This document shows, in pieces, positions 17,561 to 26,254 of a DNA stretch of 64,000 bases. A program made the translations under genes and the position numbers. The notes below the pieces were generated by a model. The model did no database searches, had not been told where the DNA came from, and saw nothing but the letters and a program-made list of their open reading frames with translations. The stretch lies in NCBI RefSeq assembly GCF_036226665.1, contig NZ_CP109007.1, positions 4,132,501-4,196,500 on the forward strand, read 5' to 3'. This DNA is from Streptomyces sp. NBC_00691. GTDB lineage: Bacteria; Actinomycetota; Actinomycetes; Streptomycetales; Streptomycetaceae. The stretch's first letter is position 1. Each line of letters opens with the position of its first letter.

Positions 17561-18214
17561 TCAGGGGCCGGGTGAGGCGGTGGGCGGGCTGGTGGCGGCG
17601 AGGACGTCGCGGAGGAAGGGCAGGATGCCCCGCTCCAGGAGGGCGCGGCGCCAGGCCTCGCGCGCGCGGGACAGTTCGTCGTCCGGCGCGGCCGGGAGCG
17701 GGCCGCCCCTGCTCACCTCGGCCGGGCTGTTGCGCAGGGCCGTCACGAGCAGTCCGGCGGCCGCGCCGAGCAGTCCGGCGGCGGCCACCGCGCCGAAGAC
17801 CAGGCCGGCCGTGAGCAGGGTCGCCCCGAACGCCACGGTGGGGGCGACGACGTGCAGGACCGCCCCGACCAGCAGGAAGATGACGGCGGCCGCGCCCGCG
17901 AGGACGGGCACCATGACGGTGAGGATCGCCACGACGCCGGGGCCGGGGCCCGGGCGGTCCGGGGACGCCGGTGCCCTGGTCCCGAGGGCCGCGCGGTGCT
18001 GCTCGCGGACCTTCACGAAGTGGTCGTACTCGCTCGCCGCGGCGCTGGTGACCAGTGTCGTCGCGTTCAGGGTCAGGGAGCGCAGCTGCGCGAGCGTGAG
18101 GCGGGTTCCCGCTCCGGCGAGATCCGGACGTGCGTGGGCGGTGCTCAGTGCGTCGTCGAGGATCCGCTCGTACTCGGCGCGGTCCTCGGTCAGCAGGTGC
18201 GGAGCCACGTTCAT
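17561..18214 (-). CDS. Membrane protein of unknown function
   Basis: A 217-residue protein I do not recognise beyond being widespread-looking. Its N-terminal half is helical and soluble (TLAQLRSLTLNATTLVTSAAASEYDHFVKVRE). Two or three hydrophobic segments follow (VVAILTVMVPVLAGAAAVIFLLVGAVL; AFGATLLTAGLVFGAVAAAGLLGAAAGLLVTAL). The C-terminal tail of about 55 residues is charged and looks cytoplasmic (DELSRAREAWRRALLERGILPFLRDVL). The start is the ATG at 18214, preceded by GGGGG; another ATG lies two codons upstream. Its stop is separated from thiC's terminator by only 8 bp. Confidence 0.75.
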   Translation of the reverse strand: MNVAPHLLTEDRAEYERILDDALSTAHARPDLAGAGTRLTLAQLRSLTLNATTLVTSAAASEYDHFVKVREQHRAALGTRAPASPDRPGPGPGVVAILTVMVPVLAGAAAVIFLLVGAVLHVVAPTVAFGATLLTAGLVFGAVAAAGLLGAAAGLLVTALRNSPAEVSRGGPLPAAPDDELSRAREAWRRALLERGILPFLRDVLAATSPPTASPGP

Positions 18215-18380
18215 GTGCATCCCCCGATGCTCCGTAGGCCCGGATCAGCCGTGGGAAACGGTCGGTTGGGCGGAAACGGAGGAGAGCCTGCTACGGATGG
18301 ACCCGATGGTATTGCGGCGGTGCCACACGCTGACAGGGTGTTTCCCGAATTCGCCTTCCCCGGATGCGGAGGGTTATGCG

Positions 18381-19820
18381 TCAGCCGTTCAACGGGAGTT
18401 GGACGACCAGTAGCTTTCCGGCCATGGTCACTCCGCCGTCCATGGCGATCGCCAGACCGTCCGCGTACACGTGCGGTCCGTCGACGAGCGGGCCCGAACT
18501 GCCCTCGCCCTCCTCCGTGCCGACCTGGCCGAGGAGGTACGGGATGGGGCTGTGGCCGTGCACGATCCGTGAGCCGCCGTAGGTGGAGAGCAGCTCCTGG
18601 ACGGCCTGCGGGCCGCCCTCGTCGCGGAACGCGAAGCGCTTGGTGAACTTGCGGAAGACGTCCCAGACCTCGTCGGCGTCGTTCCGGGTGAGGATCTCGT
18701 GGACCGTGTCGTTGACGTCCTCGATGGTCTGGCCGTAGTCGAGGTACGCGGTGGTGTCGGAGTGCAGCAGGAGGTGGTCGTCCTCCCGCACCACGGCGTC
18801 GAGCCGGGACATCCACTGCAGATGGACGTCCTGGAGCCGGTCCATGTCGTGCTTCTGGCCGCCGTTGAGCAGCCAGGCGGCCTGGAAGGTGGCGGTGCCC
18901 GCACCGGAGTTCACCGGCGTGTCGCCGAAGCGCTTGGCGCCGATGAGCAGCAGCTCGTGGTTGCCCATGAGGGCCTTGCAGTAGCCGCCCGCGGCGGCGG
19001 CCTCGGCGGAGAGGCGCATGACGAGGTCGATGACGCCGATGCCGTCGGGGCCGCGGTCGGTGAAGTCGCCGAGGAACCAGAGACGGGCGTTGCCCGCGGC
19101 CCAGCTGCCGTTCCCGTCGATGAGTCCCTGGGCGCGGAGGGCCTCGACGAGCTCGTCGAGGTAGCCGTGCACGTCGCCGACGACGAAGAGCGGGCCGGGC
19201 CCCTCGCCGTTCGCGGGGGCGGGTTCGGCGGCGGGGACGGGCTCGGGGGCGACCTGGACCTGGACGGTGTCCCCGCGGTTGATGACCGGGAGGTCGCGCT
19301 CGGTCGGTGTGTAGCCCTCGGGCATCCCGCCCTCGGGGAAGGCGTTCCCGGGGTGGCCGGTGGCCACGGAGACGATGGAGGAGCCGGCCGGGTCGGGGGC
19401 GTACGCGGGAGCGGTACGACGTCCCAGGTGCAGGGTCGGCTCGGCGGGCGCGGGCGCGGGCGGACCGGCCATGGGCGCGGCCGCGACGGGCGCGTGCGGG
19501 GGGAAGGCGGGGGCGGCCGGGGCCGCCGGAGGCTCGGGTGCCGCCGCGGAGGCCGCGGGCACCGGTGCGGCGGGCGCGGAGCCCACGGGCACGGAAGCCG
19601 CGTGCGCGGGCGCGCGGACGGCGGCCGGGGGCGCGGCGGATGAGGCCACGGACACGCGCTCCGGGGGAGCGGGTTCTGCCGGTGGCGGCACCGGCAGGGG
19701 TTCCGTGGTCGTCGGATCGGTGGCATGGCCCTGTACGGGCACGCGGGCGTACGGCGGTACGCGGAAGTCACGCAATGTCGCCGTGCGCACCACGGGCTCC
19801 TGCCCGGCCCCCTGAGTCAT
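18381..19820 (-). CDS. Metallophosphoesterase with Pro/Ala-rich N-terminus
   Basis: A 479-residue protein. The first about 200 residues are low-complexity Pro/Ala sequence. After it comes a calcineurin-type phosphatase: GDVHGY near residue 214, GDFTDRG near 249, GNHE near 284 and GHSP near 420 supply the metal ligands. It is likely a protein or nucleotide phosphatase; the closest pattern is bacterial PrpA/ApaH-like Ser/Thr phosphatases. The ATG at 19820 has GGAGGGG upstream, which is better than an upstream GTG-containing extension. No signal peptide is present. It faces the LacI gene's 3' side with 274 bp between. Confidence 0.88.
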   Translation of the reverse strand: MTQGAGQEPVVRTATLRDFRVPPYARVPVQGHATDPTTTEPLPVPPPAEPAPPERVSVASSAAPPAAVRAPAHAASVPVGSAPAAPVPAASAAAPEPPAAPAAPAFPPHAPVAAAPMAGPPAPAPAEPTLHLGRRTAPAYAPDPAGSSIVSVATGHPGNAFPEGGMPEGYTPTERDLPVINRGDTVQVQVAPEPVPAAEPAPANGEGPGPLFVVGDVHGYLDELVEALRAQGLIDGNGSWAAGNARLWFLGDFTDRGPDGIGVIDLVMRLSAEAAAAGGYCKALMGNHELLLIGAKRFGDTPVNSGAGTATFQAAWLLNGGQKHDMDRLQDVHLQWMSRLDAVVREDDHLLLHSDTTAYLDYGQTIEDVNDTVHEILTRNDADEVWDVFRKFTKRFAFRDEGGPQAVQELLSTYGGSRIVHGHSPIPYLLGQVGTEEGEGSSGPLVDGPHVYADGLAIAMDGGVTMAGKLLVVQLPLNG

Positions 19821-20094
19821 GGACCCCTCCACCACCGTCGCGATGCCCTGCACATCGCGGACCGGCCTGGTCGGGGTGGCCCGCGATGTCGTGCGCCCAT
19901 CATAGGAATGAGGGTCCTCCTGTGTGACGCACCAGGGGTGGTGAATCCGGGTCCACTCCGGGTTCACCGGTTGTTTCGCCCGAATTGAGAAGGTCGAGTC
20001 CAGGGTTGAGGCCGGATCGGTGGCCGGTTTCGCCGTCCCGGCCCACGGGCAGGGGCGGGGACGGCGGATTTCGGTGGCGCCGGTTGGCGGGGTG

Positions 20095-21201
20095 TCAGTC
20101 CTTCGCGGGTGAGCGCGGCGGGCTGACGGTGGTGCGCGGTGAACGGCGCTGTGAGGAGGTGCGGACGATGAGTTCGGTCGGTATCACCTGCTCGACCGGG
20201 CCGTCGGTGTCGATCCCTTCGATGGCGTCGATCAGGAGCTGGACGACGGCCGTGCCGATCCGGCGCGGCTTGAGCGAGAGCGTCGTGATGGGCGGTTCGG
20301 TGGTGGCGTACACGGTCGACTCGCTGCAGCAGACCAGCAGCAGGTCGTCCGGGACACGCAGCCCGTAGCGGCGCGCGGCCGCGAGGAGGTCGGTTCCGTT
20401 GGGGTCGAAGAGGCCGTACACGGCGTCGGGCCGGTCCGGTCGGGCGAGCAGCCGGTCGGCCGCGACGGCGCCCGCGCACGGGTCGTGCGCCGGATAGGCC
20501 TCGTAGACGGGGTCCTGGCCCACCCGCTCGCACCAGTTGAGGTACGCGGTGGTGGACAGGCGGGTGTAGGTGTCGGTGGTGGTTCCGGTGAGGAGACCGA
20601 TCCGGCGGGCGCCGGCGTCGGCGAGGTGGTCGAGCAGATCGAGGACGGCGGCTTCGTGGTCGTTGTCGACCCAGGCCGTGACCGGAAGGGTGCCGGCGGG
20701 GCGTCCGTCGGAGACGACGGGGAGGCCCTGCCGGACCAGTTCGGTGACGACCGGGTCATGGTCGGAGGGGTCGATGACGACGGTGCCGTCGAGGGCGACG
20801 TTCGACCAGACGTCATGGCGGGAGGTCGCGGGGAGGATGACCAGGGCGTAGCCCCGCGCGAGCGCCGCCGATGTGGCTGCTCTGGCCATCTCCGCGAAGT
20901 ACGCGAATTCGGTGAAGGTGAAAGGTTCATCCCCGTACGTGGTCACGGTCAGGCCGATGAGTCCCGACTTCCCGGTGCGGAGCGTGCGGGCCGCCGCGGA
21001 CGGGCGGTAGCCCAGCCGGTCGGCGACCTCGCGCACGTGACGGCGGGTGGCGTCGGGGAGTCGGCCCTTGCCGTTGAGCGCGTCGGAGACAGTCGTGATG
21101 GAGACCCCGGCGGCGGCGGCCACGTCCCGGATGCCTGCCCGGCCCTGCCGGCTTCCCCGGGTCTGTGCCCGGCTCACCTGGTGCTTCCCTGCTGCTGTCA
21201 T
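20095..21201 (-). CDS. LacI-family transcriptional regulator
   Basis: A 368-residue LacI/GalR repressor. A basic leader (MTAAGKHQVSRAQTRGSRQGRAG) is followed by the helix-turn-helix IRDVAAAAGVSITTVSDALNGKGRLPDATRRHV and hinge GYRPSAAARTLR. The periplasmic-binding-like effector domain includes DPSDHDPVVTELVRQGLPVVSDG and PPITTLSLKPRRIGTAVVQLL. The effector is probably a sugar; no transporter or sugar gene is adjacent. The ATG at 21201 is the only start near the first helix. It is divergent from the aminotransferase gene, with 687 bp of repeat-rich DNA between. Confidence 0.92.
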   Translation of the reverse strand: MTAAGKHQVSRAQTRGSRQGRAGIRDVAAAAGVSITTVSDALNGKGRLPDATRRHVREVADRLGYRPSAAARTLRTGKSGLIGLTVTTYGDEPFTFTEFAYFAEMARAATSAALARGYALVILPATSRHDVWSNVALDGTVVIDPSDHDPVVTELVRQGLPVVSDGRPAGTLPVTAWVDNDHEAAVLDLLDHLADAGARRIGLLTGTTTDTYTRLSTTAYLNWCERVGQDPVYEAYPAHDPCAGAVAADRLLARPDRPDAVYGLFDPNGTDLLAAARRYGLRVPDDLLLVCCSESTVYATTEPPITTLSLKPRRIGTAVVQLLIDAIEGIDTDGPVEQVIPTELIVRTSSQRRSPRTTVSPPRSPAKD

Positions 21202-21639
21202 GGCGAGCCGATAGTAGGGCGATGAGGGGCGGTTGGGCCGGTCGCATATGCAGGCGTTGACAGGCACGTTTCTGCATGGCCGAAAGGTGTTAAGAGCCAA
21301 GGAATCCAAGGTAGTTGGGGCCTTCGCCATGGGACCAGTGGTTGCCGAACGGCGTAGGCCTGGCGTGGGGGCGAGGTCTCGAAGAGGTCTCAACTCACCT
21401 CTACGGGGGATGCGCGCCACGGCGCCCGCCACCGGCGCGCGCCACCCGGGCACGCGCTCCCCCGGTTCGCGGGCGCGGGGGGCGGGGCTCGTGGGGCGGC
21501 GCCGGGGACGGCTCACGGGCGGCCCCCTGGCGGCTCACGAGGCGGTTCGTGGGGCGGATACGGAGGGCCGCTCAGGGTGGCGTGACGGGTGGCGTGCCGG
21601 GGGCGGTCTCCGGGGGGCGCTCGGGTGGCACGCCGGGGT

Positions 21640-21705
21640 CGCTCGGACGTGGTGCCGGGGGTTGCTCGGAACGCGTGGCCGGGGGCGCTCGGACGTGGTG
21701 CCGGG
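21640..21705. repeat. Exact 20-bp direct repeat in a degenerate array
   Basis: The 20-mer CGCTCGGACGTGGTGCCGGG is found at 21640-21659 and 21686-21705, a 46-bp offset. A decayed copy lies between. Surrounding sequence (CTCGG, CCGGGG runs) shows more decayed copies. Confidence 0.8.
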
Positions 21706-21782
21706 CGGCGGTTTCCGGGGCGCTCGGGTGTGCCGCGACAGGGCGGGCGTCCGGGGTGCGGACGTGTCGCTTCGGGAGGGCG

Positions 21783-21814
21783 TTGTCCACAGTGTGTCCC
21801 TCCTGTTGTCCACA
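21783..21814 (+). promoter_or_regulatory. Two consensus DnaA boxes
   Basis: TTGTCCACA at 21783-21791 and TTGTCCACA at 21806-21814 match the preferred Streptomyces DnaA box and lie in the same orientation 23 bp apart, about 75 bp upstream of the aminotransferase start. They could regulate that promoter or titrate DnaA. Confidence 0.75.
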
Positions 21815-21888
21815 GCCCATTCGCAGCGGAGGGGAATCCTCTTAAGGTGAGGAGTATTGGCGGTACGGACGGTCGAGGAGGCCACAGA

Positions 21889-22992
21889 GTGAGCGAGACC
21901 AGCGGGACCAGCGGGACGAGCACGGGCCCGAAGCTGCGCGCCGAGCTGGACGGCGTGCCCACCTACAAGCCGGGCAGGCCGGCGGCCTCGGGCGGTCCCG
22001 TGGCCTTCAAGCTGTCCTCCAACGAGAACCCGTATCCGCCGCTGCCGGGCGTCATGGAGACCACGCTGGCCGCCGCCGCGAACTTCAACCGCTACCCGGA
22101 CATGGCCTGCACGGGGCTGACCGAGGAGCTGGCGGACCGTTTCGGCGTGCCCGTCTCGCACCTGGCCACCGGCACCGGCTCGGTCGGCGTCGCCCAGTCC
22201 CTCCTCCAGGCCACCTCCGGCCCCGGCGACGAGGTCATCTACGCCTGGCGCTCCTTCGAGGCGTACCCGATCATCACGCAGATCAGCGGGGCCACGTCGG
22301 TGCAGGTGCCGCTGACCGAGGGCGAGGTGCACGACCTCGACGCGATGGCCGCGGCGATCACCGACAGGACCCGGCTGATCTTCGTCTGCAACCCCAACAA
22401 CCCCACGGGCACCGCCGTGCGCCGGGCGGAGCTGGAGCGCTTCCTCGACCGGGTGCCCTCCGACGTCCTGGTCGTGATCGACGAGGCGTACCGCGAGTTC
22501 GTCCGCGACACCGACATCCCGGACGGCATCGAGCTCTACCGGGACCGGCCGAACGTCGCCGTTCTGCGGACCTTCTCCAAGGCGTACGGCCTGGCGGGTC
22601 TGCGGGTCGGCTTCGCGGTCGCCCATGAGCCGGTGGCGGCGGCGCTGCGCAAGACGGCCGTGCCGTTCGGCGTGAGCCAGCTGGCGCAGGACGCGGCGGT
22701 GGCCTCGCTGCGGGCCGAGGACGAACTGCTCGGACGGGTCGGCTCGTTGGTGGCCGAGCGCGAGCGGGTCCACGCCGGGCTCGTGGCGCAGGGCTGGACC
22801 GTGGCGGACACCCAGGCGAACTTCGTCTGGCTGCGGCTCGGCGAGCGGACGCTGGACTTCGCCGCGGAGTGCGAGCGGCACGGTGTGATGGTGCGCCCGT
22901 TCGCCGGCGAGGGTGTGCGCGTCACGATCGGCGAGACCGAGGCGAACGACCTGTTCCTGAAGGCGGCGGAGGGTTTCCGCAAGGAGGGCTGA
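21889..22992 (+). CDS. HisC-like aminotransferase
   Basis: A 367-residue class I/II aminotransferase of the HisC fold. PLP contacts are in FKLSSNENPYPP (N-terminal), FVCNPNNPTGT, DEAYREFV, the Schiff-base Lys in RTFSKAYGLAGLRVGFA, and the C-terminal VRVTIGETEAND. Such proteins act on histidinol phosphate or aromatic 2-oxo acids; this one resembles the 'aromatic/phenylalanine aminotransferase (Pat)' annotated members rather than the his-operon enzyme, because no his genes are nearby. The start is the GTG at 21889 with GAGGAG 8 nt upstream. Two DnaA boxes lie in its promoter region. Confidence 0.9.
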   Translation: MSETSGTSGTSTGPKLRAELDGVPTYKPGRPAASGGPVAFKLSSNENPYPPLPGVMETTLAAAANFNRYPDMACTGLTEELADRFGVPVSHLATGTGSVGVAQSLLQATSGPGDEVIYAWRSFEAYPIITQISGATSVQVPLTEGEVHDLDAMAAAITDRTRLIFVCNPNNPTGTAVRRAELERFLDRVPSDVLVVIDEAYREFVRDTDIPDGIELYRDRPNVAVLRTFSKAYGLAGLRVGFAVAHEPVAAALRKTAVPFGVSQLAQDAAVASLRAEDELLGRVGSLVAERERVHAGLVAQGWTVADTQANFVWLRLGERTLDFAAECERHGVMVRPFAGEGVRVTIGETEANDLFLKAAEGFRKEG

Positions 22993-23121
22993 CCACGCGC
23001 CGACCCGCCCCACACGCTGCCGCGGACCGGCCGGTGACGTCGAGACCGGCCGGTGGTGACGAATGGCCATCCGCCCGGTGGCGCCGCCCGGCCGCTGACG
23101 CCGTCCGGCCACGGGCGCCGG

Positions 23122-23502
23122 TCAGCCGCTGACGCGCTCCGCCCGGATCGGGTCGCCGTCCCGCACGGTGGCCAGGATCCGGGGGTCGCCGTCGAGCGCG
23201 CCCAGGACGTTGCAGGGGCTCGCGAGCCGGCACTCCTCGCCCCGCGAGATCGGAGTGGGACCGTAGGGGAGGGCGAGCGCGTCGCCCTCCGTCCAGAAGG
23301 CCACGGTGCCGGGGCCGACGACCTGCCGCGCTCCGTCCTCGACGGAGGCGGAGACCGGAGTGTCGAAGTAGACCTCCTCGCCCCAGGTCCGGGCGGTGGA
23401 GGAGATCGGGAGAGCCCCCGCGAGCGCCGCGCTCGTGGGGGTTTCCTCAAGGGTGGCCGTGGTGTGTCCGGCCGGCCAGACGATGCGTATCCGAAGGCTC
23501 AT
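23122..23502 (-). CDS. Cyclophilin-fold (TM1367-like) protein
   Basis: A 126-residue protein with the cyclophilin-like TM1367/DUF369 signature: MSLRIRIVWPAGHTTATLEETPTSAALAGALP followed by ARTWGEEVYFDTPVSA. The fold is a beta barrel, but the catalytic residues of prolyl isomerases are not conserved in this family and its function is unknown. It probably acts in the cytoplasm. Upstream of its ATG (8 bp) is a perfect 17-bp palindrome, and it is divergent from the cyd operon, sharing a 204-bp intergenic region. Confidence 0.82.
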   Translation of the reverse strand: MSLRIRIVWPAGHTTATLEETPTSAALAGALPISSTARTWGEEVYFDTPVSASVEDGARQVVGPGTVAFWTEGDALALPYGPTPISRGEECRLASPCNVLGALDGDPRILATVRDGDPIRAERVSG

Positions 23503-23510
23503 GGCCCGGA

Positions 23511-23527
23511 TTCAACAATATGTTGAA
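23511..23527. promoter_or_regulatory. 17-bp AT-rich palindrome near the cyclophilin-fold gene start
   Basis: TTCAACA-ATA-TGTTGAA is a perfect 7-3-7 inverted repeat, unusually AT-rich for this genome, 9 bp upstream of the minus-strand ATG at 23502. It looks like an operator, perhaps overlapping a -10 element; the cognate regulator is unknown. Confidence 0.55.
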
Positions 23528-23605
23528 GGTCCTGGGAAGAGGGGGCCTTCGACAGAGGACCCCCGGCTGAAGGTACGGATTTCGTATGAGTAATAATGCT
23601 TGTGA

Positions 23606-23623
23606 ATGTGAACGCGTTCACAA
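23606..23623. promoter_or_regulatory. Rex operator upstream of cydA
   Basis: ATGTGAACGCGTTCACAA matches the Rex operator TTGTGAACGCGTTCACAA in 17 of 18 positions, with the core palindrome TGTGAACGCGTTCACA at 23607-23622. An extra half site (TTGTGAA) overlaps on the left. Rex is the NADH/NAD+ sensing repressor known to control cyd genes in Streptomyces. The site lies 84 bp before the cydA start. Confidence 0.9.
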
Positions 23624-23706
23624 GCGTGTCCGGGTTCGTCCCTTGTTTGGTGGGATTATCCGGGCAAACTGCCGATGTGACCACGGCGATGTAAGGAGAA
23701 AACGAC

Positions 23707-25215
23707 GTGGACCTCGCTCTGGCGCCAGAGACCCTGGCGCGCTGGCAGTTCGGCATCACCACCGTCTACCACTTCCTCTTCGTCCCCCTGACGATCTCCC
23801 TCGCCGCGCTCACCGCGGGTCTCCAGACCGCGTGGGTCCGGACGGAGAACGAGAAGTACCTCAGGGCGACGAAGTTCTGGGGCAAGCTCTTCCTGATCAA
23901 CATCGCCATGGGTGTCGTCACCGGCATCGTGCAGGAGTTCCAGTTCGGCATGAACTGGTCCGACTACTCGCGCTTCGTCGGCGACATCTTCGGTGCGCCG
24001 CTCGCCTTCGAGGCGCTCATCGCCTTCTTCTTCGAGTCGACCTTCATCGGTCTGTGGATCTTCGGCTGGGACAAGCTCCCCAAGCGGATCCACCTCGCCT
24101 GCATCTGGATGGTGTCGATCGGCACGGTCCTCTCCGCCTACTTCATCCTCGCGGCCAACTCCTGGATGCAGCACCCGGTGGGCTACCGGATCAACGAGGA
24201 GCGCGGCCGGGCCGAGCTCACCGACTTCTGGCAGGTGCTCACCCAGAACACCGCCCTCACCCAGTTCTTCCACACCATGACGGCGGCCTTCCTGGTCGGC
24301 GGCGCGTTCATGGTCGGCATCGCCGCCTTCCACCTGGCGCGCAAGAAGCACATCCCGGTCATGCGGACCTCGCTGCGGCTCGGCCTGATCACCCTGATCA
24401 TCGCCGGACTCGGCACCGCCATCAGCGGTGACCTGCTCGGCAAGGTCATGTTCAAGCAGCAGCCCATGAAGATGGCCGCCGCCGAGGCGCTCTGGGACGG
24501 TGAAGCGCCCGCGCCGTTCTCGATCTTCGCGTACGGCGATGTCGACAAGGGCCACAACAAGGTGGCCATAGAGATCCCGGGCCTGCTGTCGTTCCTGGCG
24601 AACGACGACTTCAGCTCGTACGTCCCGGGCATCAACGACATCAACAAGGCCGAGCAGGAGAAGTTCGGCCCCGGCGACTACCGGCCCAACATCCCGGTCG
24701 CGTACTGGGGCTTCCGCTGGATGATCGGCTTCGGCATGGCCTCGCTGACCCTCGGCATGCTCGGCCTCTGGCTGACCCGCAAGAAGTTCATGCTGGCCCC
24801 GGGGCTGCGGACCGGTGAGGACGAAGTGCCGAACCTGGTGCTGTTCAAGCGGAAGGCGCTCAGCCCCCGCCTGGGCAAGTGGTACTGGATCGTGGCCCTC
24901 TGGACCATGGCCTTCCCGCTGATCGCCAACTCCTGGGGCTGGATCTTCACCGAGATGGGCCGTCAGCCCTGGGTCGTCTACGGTGTGCTGCGCACCCGGG
25001 ACGCGGTCTCCCCCGGCACCACCACGGGCGAGGTGCTCACCTCGATGATCGTCTTCACCGCGCTCTACGCCGTGCTCGCCGTGATCGAGGTCAAGCTCCT
25101 CGTGAAGTACATCAAGGCCGGCCCCCCGGAGCTCACCGAGGACGACCTCAACCCGCCCACCAAGATCGGCGGGGACTCTCGTGACCCCGACCGCCCCATG
25201 GCCTTCTCGTACTGA
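23707..25215 (+). CDS. cydA: Cytochrome bd ubiquinol/menaquinol oxidase subunit I
   Basis: A 502-residue CydA. This membrane subunit carries heme b558 and, with CydB, the b595/d site, and oxidises quinol while reducing O2. The b595-ligand His is in FGITTVYHFLFVPLTI (His22). Further features are the GRQPWVVYGVLRT segment near residue 420 and an extracytoplasmic quinol-binding loop (about residues 250-320). There are about nine transmembrane helices. The start is a GTG after AAGGAG. First gene of the Rex-controlled operon cydA-cydB-cydCD (gap to cydB 18 bp). Confidence 0.97.
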   Translation: MDLALAPETLARWQFGITTVYHFLFVPLTISLAALTAGLQTAWVRTENEKYLRATKFWGKLFLINIAMGVVTGIVQEFQFGMNWSDYSRFVGDIFGAPLAFEALIAFFFESTFIGLWIFGWDKLPKRIHLACIWMVSIGTVLSAYFILAANSWMQHPVGYRINEERGRAELTDFWQVLTQNTALTQFFHTMTAAFLVGGAFMVGIAAFHLARKKHIPVMRTSLRLGLITLIIAGLGTAISGDLLGKVMFKQQPMKMAAAEALWDGEAPAPFSIFAYGDVDKGHNKVAIEIPGLLSFLANDDFSSYVPGINDINKAEQEKFGPGDYRPNIPVAYWGFRWMIGFGMASLTLGMLGLWLTRKKFMLAPGLRTGEDEVPNLVLFKRKALSPRLGKWYWIVALWTMAFPLIANSWGWIFTEMGRQPWVVYGVLRTRDAVSPGTTTGEVLTSMIVFTALYAVLAVIEVKLLVKYIKAGPPELTEDDLNPPTKIGGDSRDPDRPMAFSY

Positions 25216-25233
25216 GGCTCAGGAGATCGAGGC

Positions 25234-26235
25234 ATGGAACTCCACGACGTCTGGTTCGTACTCATCGCCGTCCTCTGGATCGGCTACTTCTTCCTCGAGG
25301 GCTTCGACTTCGGGGTCGGGATCCTCACCAAGCTGCTCGCCCGGGACCGGCCCGAGAAGCGGGTCCTCATCAACACCATCGGACCCGTCTGGGACGGCAA
25401 CGAGGTGTGGCTGCTCACCGCGGGCGGCGCGACCTTCGCCGCGTTCCCCGAGTGGTACGCGACGCTCTTCTCCGGCTTCTACCTGCCCCTGCTGATCATC
25501 CTGGTCTGCCTGATCATCCGGGGCGTCGCCTTCGAGTACCGGGCGAAGCGGCCCGAGGAGGACTGGCAGCGGAACTGGGAGCAGGCCATCTTCTGGACCT
25601 CGCTGATCCCCGCGTTCCTCTGGGGTGTGGCCTTCGGCAACATCGTCCGGGGCGTGAAGATCGACGAGAACATGGAGTTCGTCGGGAGCTTCTGGGATCT
25701 GCTCAACCCCTACGCGCTCCTCGGCGGCCTGGTCACGCTGACGCTCTTCACCTTCCACGGCGCGGTCTTCGTCTCGCTCAAGACGGTCGGCGACATCCGG
25801 ACCCGGGCCCGGGCGCTCGCGCTCAAGCTGGGCCTGATCACGGCGGTGCTCGCGCTCGGCTTCCTGATCTGGACCCAGATCGACACCGGGGACAGCTGGA
25901 GCCTCGCGGCGATGGTGATCGCCGTGGCGGCCCTGGTCGGGGCGATCGCCGCGATCAAGGTGGGGCGTGAGGGCTGGTCGTTCGCGCTCTCGGGCGTCAC
26001 CATCACCGCCGCCGTGGCGATGCTCTTCCTCGCGCTCTTCCCGGACGTCATGCCGTCTTCGCTCGACCCGGAGTGGAGCCTTACCGTGACGAACGCGTCG
26101 TCGAGCCCGTACACGCTCAAGATCATGACCTGGTGCGCGGCGATCGCGACCCCGCTGGTGCTGCTCTACCAGAGCTGGACCTACTGGGTGTTCCGCAAGC
26201 GGATCGGGACGCAGCACATCGCCGGGACCCACTAG
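25234..26235 (+). CDS. cydB: Cytochrome bd oxidase subunit II
   Basis: A 333-residue CydB with about eight transmembrane helices. Conserved segments include MELHDVWFVLIAVLWIGYFFLEGFDFGVG at the N-terminus, NTIGPVWDGNEVWLL and FRGVAFEYR-like (IRGVAFEYRAK). These match the family's quinol oxidase partner of CydA. The start follows 18 bp after cydA with GGAG upstream. The C-terminus (SWTYWVFRKRIG) is normal length. It is part of the Rex-controlled operon and directly precedes the parS-overlapping cydCD start. Confidence 0.97.
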   Translation: MELHDVWFVLIAVLWIGYFFLEGFDFGVGILTKLLARDRPEKRVLINTIGPVWDGNEVWLLTAGGATFAAFPEWYATLFSGFYLPLLIILVCLIIRGVAFEYRAKRPEEDWQRNWEQAIFWTSLIPAFLWGVAFGNIVRGVKIDENMEFVGSFWDLLNPYALLGGLVTLTLFTFHGAVFVSLKTVGDIRTRARALALKLGLITAVLALGFLIWTQIDTGDSWSLAAMVIAVAALVGAIAAIKVGREGWSFALSGVTITAAVAMLFLALFPDVMPSSLDPEWSLTVTNASSSPYTLKIMTWCAAIATPLVLLYQSWTYWVFRKRIGTQHIAGTH

Positions 26236-26254
26236 CCGGCCCTCTCCAGGGAGC

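Larger units (their letters stand above)
21202..21888. other. 687-bp intergenic region with degenerate repeats and DnaA boxes
   Basis: No gene is called here. From 21480 to 21750 it is a degenerate G-rich array; CGCTCGGACGTGGTGCCGGG occurs exactly twice. The last 100 bp hold two consensus DnaA boxes and the aminotransferase leader. The LacI promoter should lie near 21210-21300, where base composition is closer to 50% GC. Long shadow frames here are Pro/Arg/Ala/His-rich and show no start signals. Confidence 0.65.
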
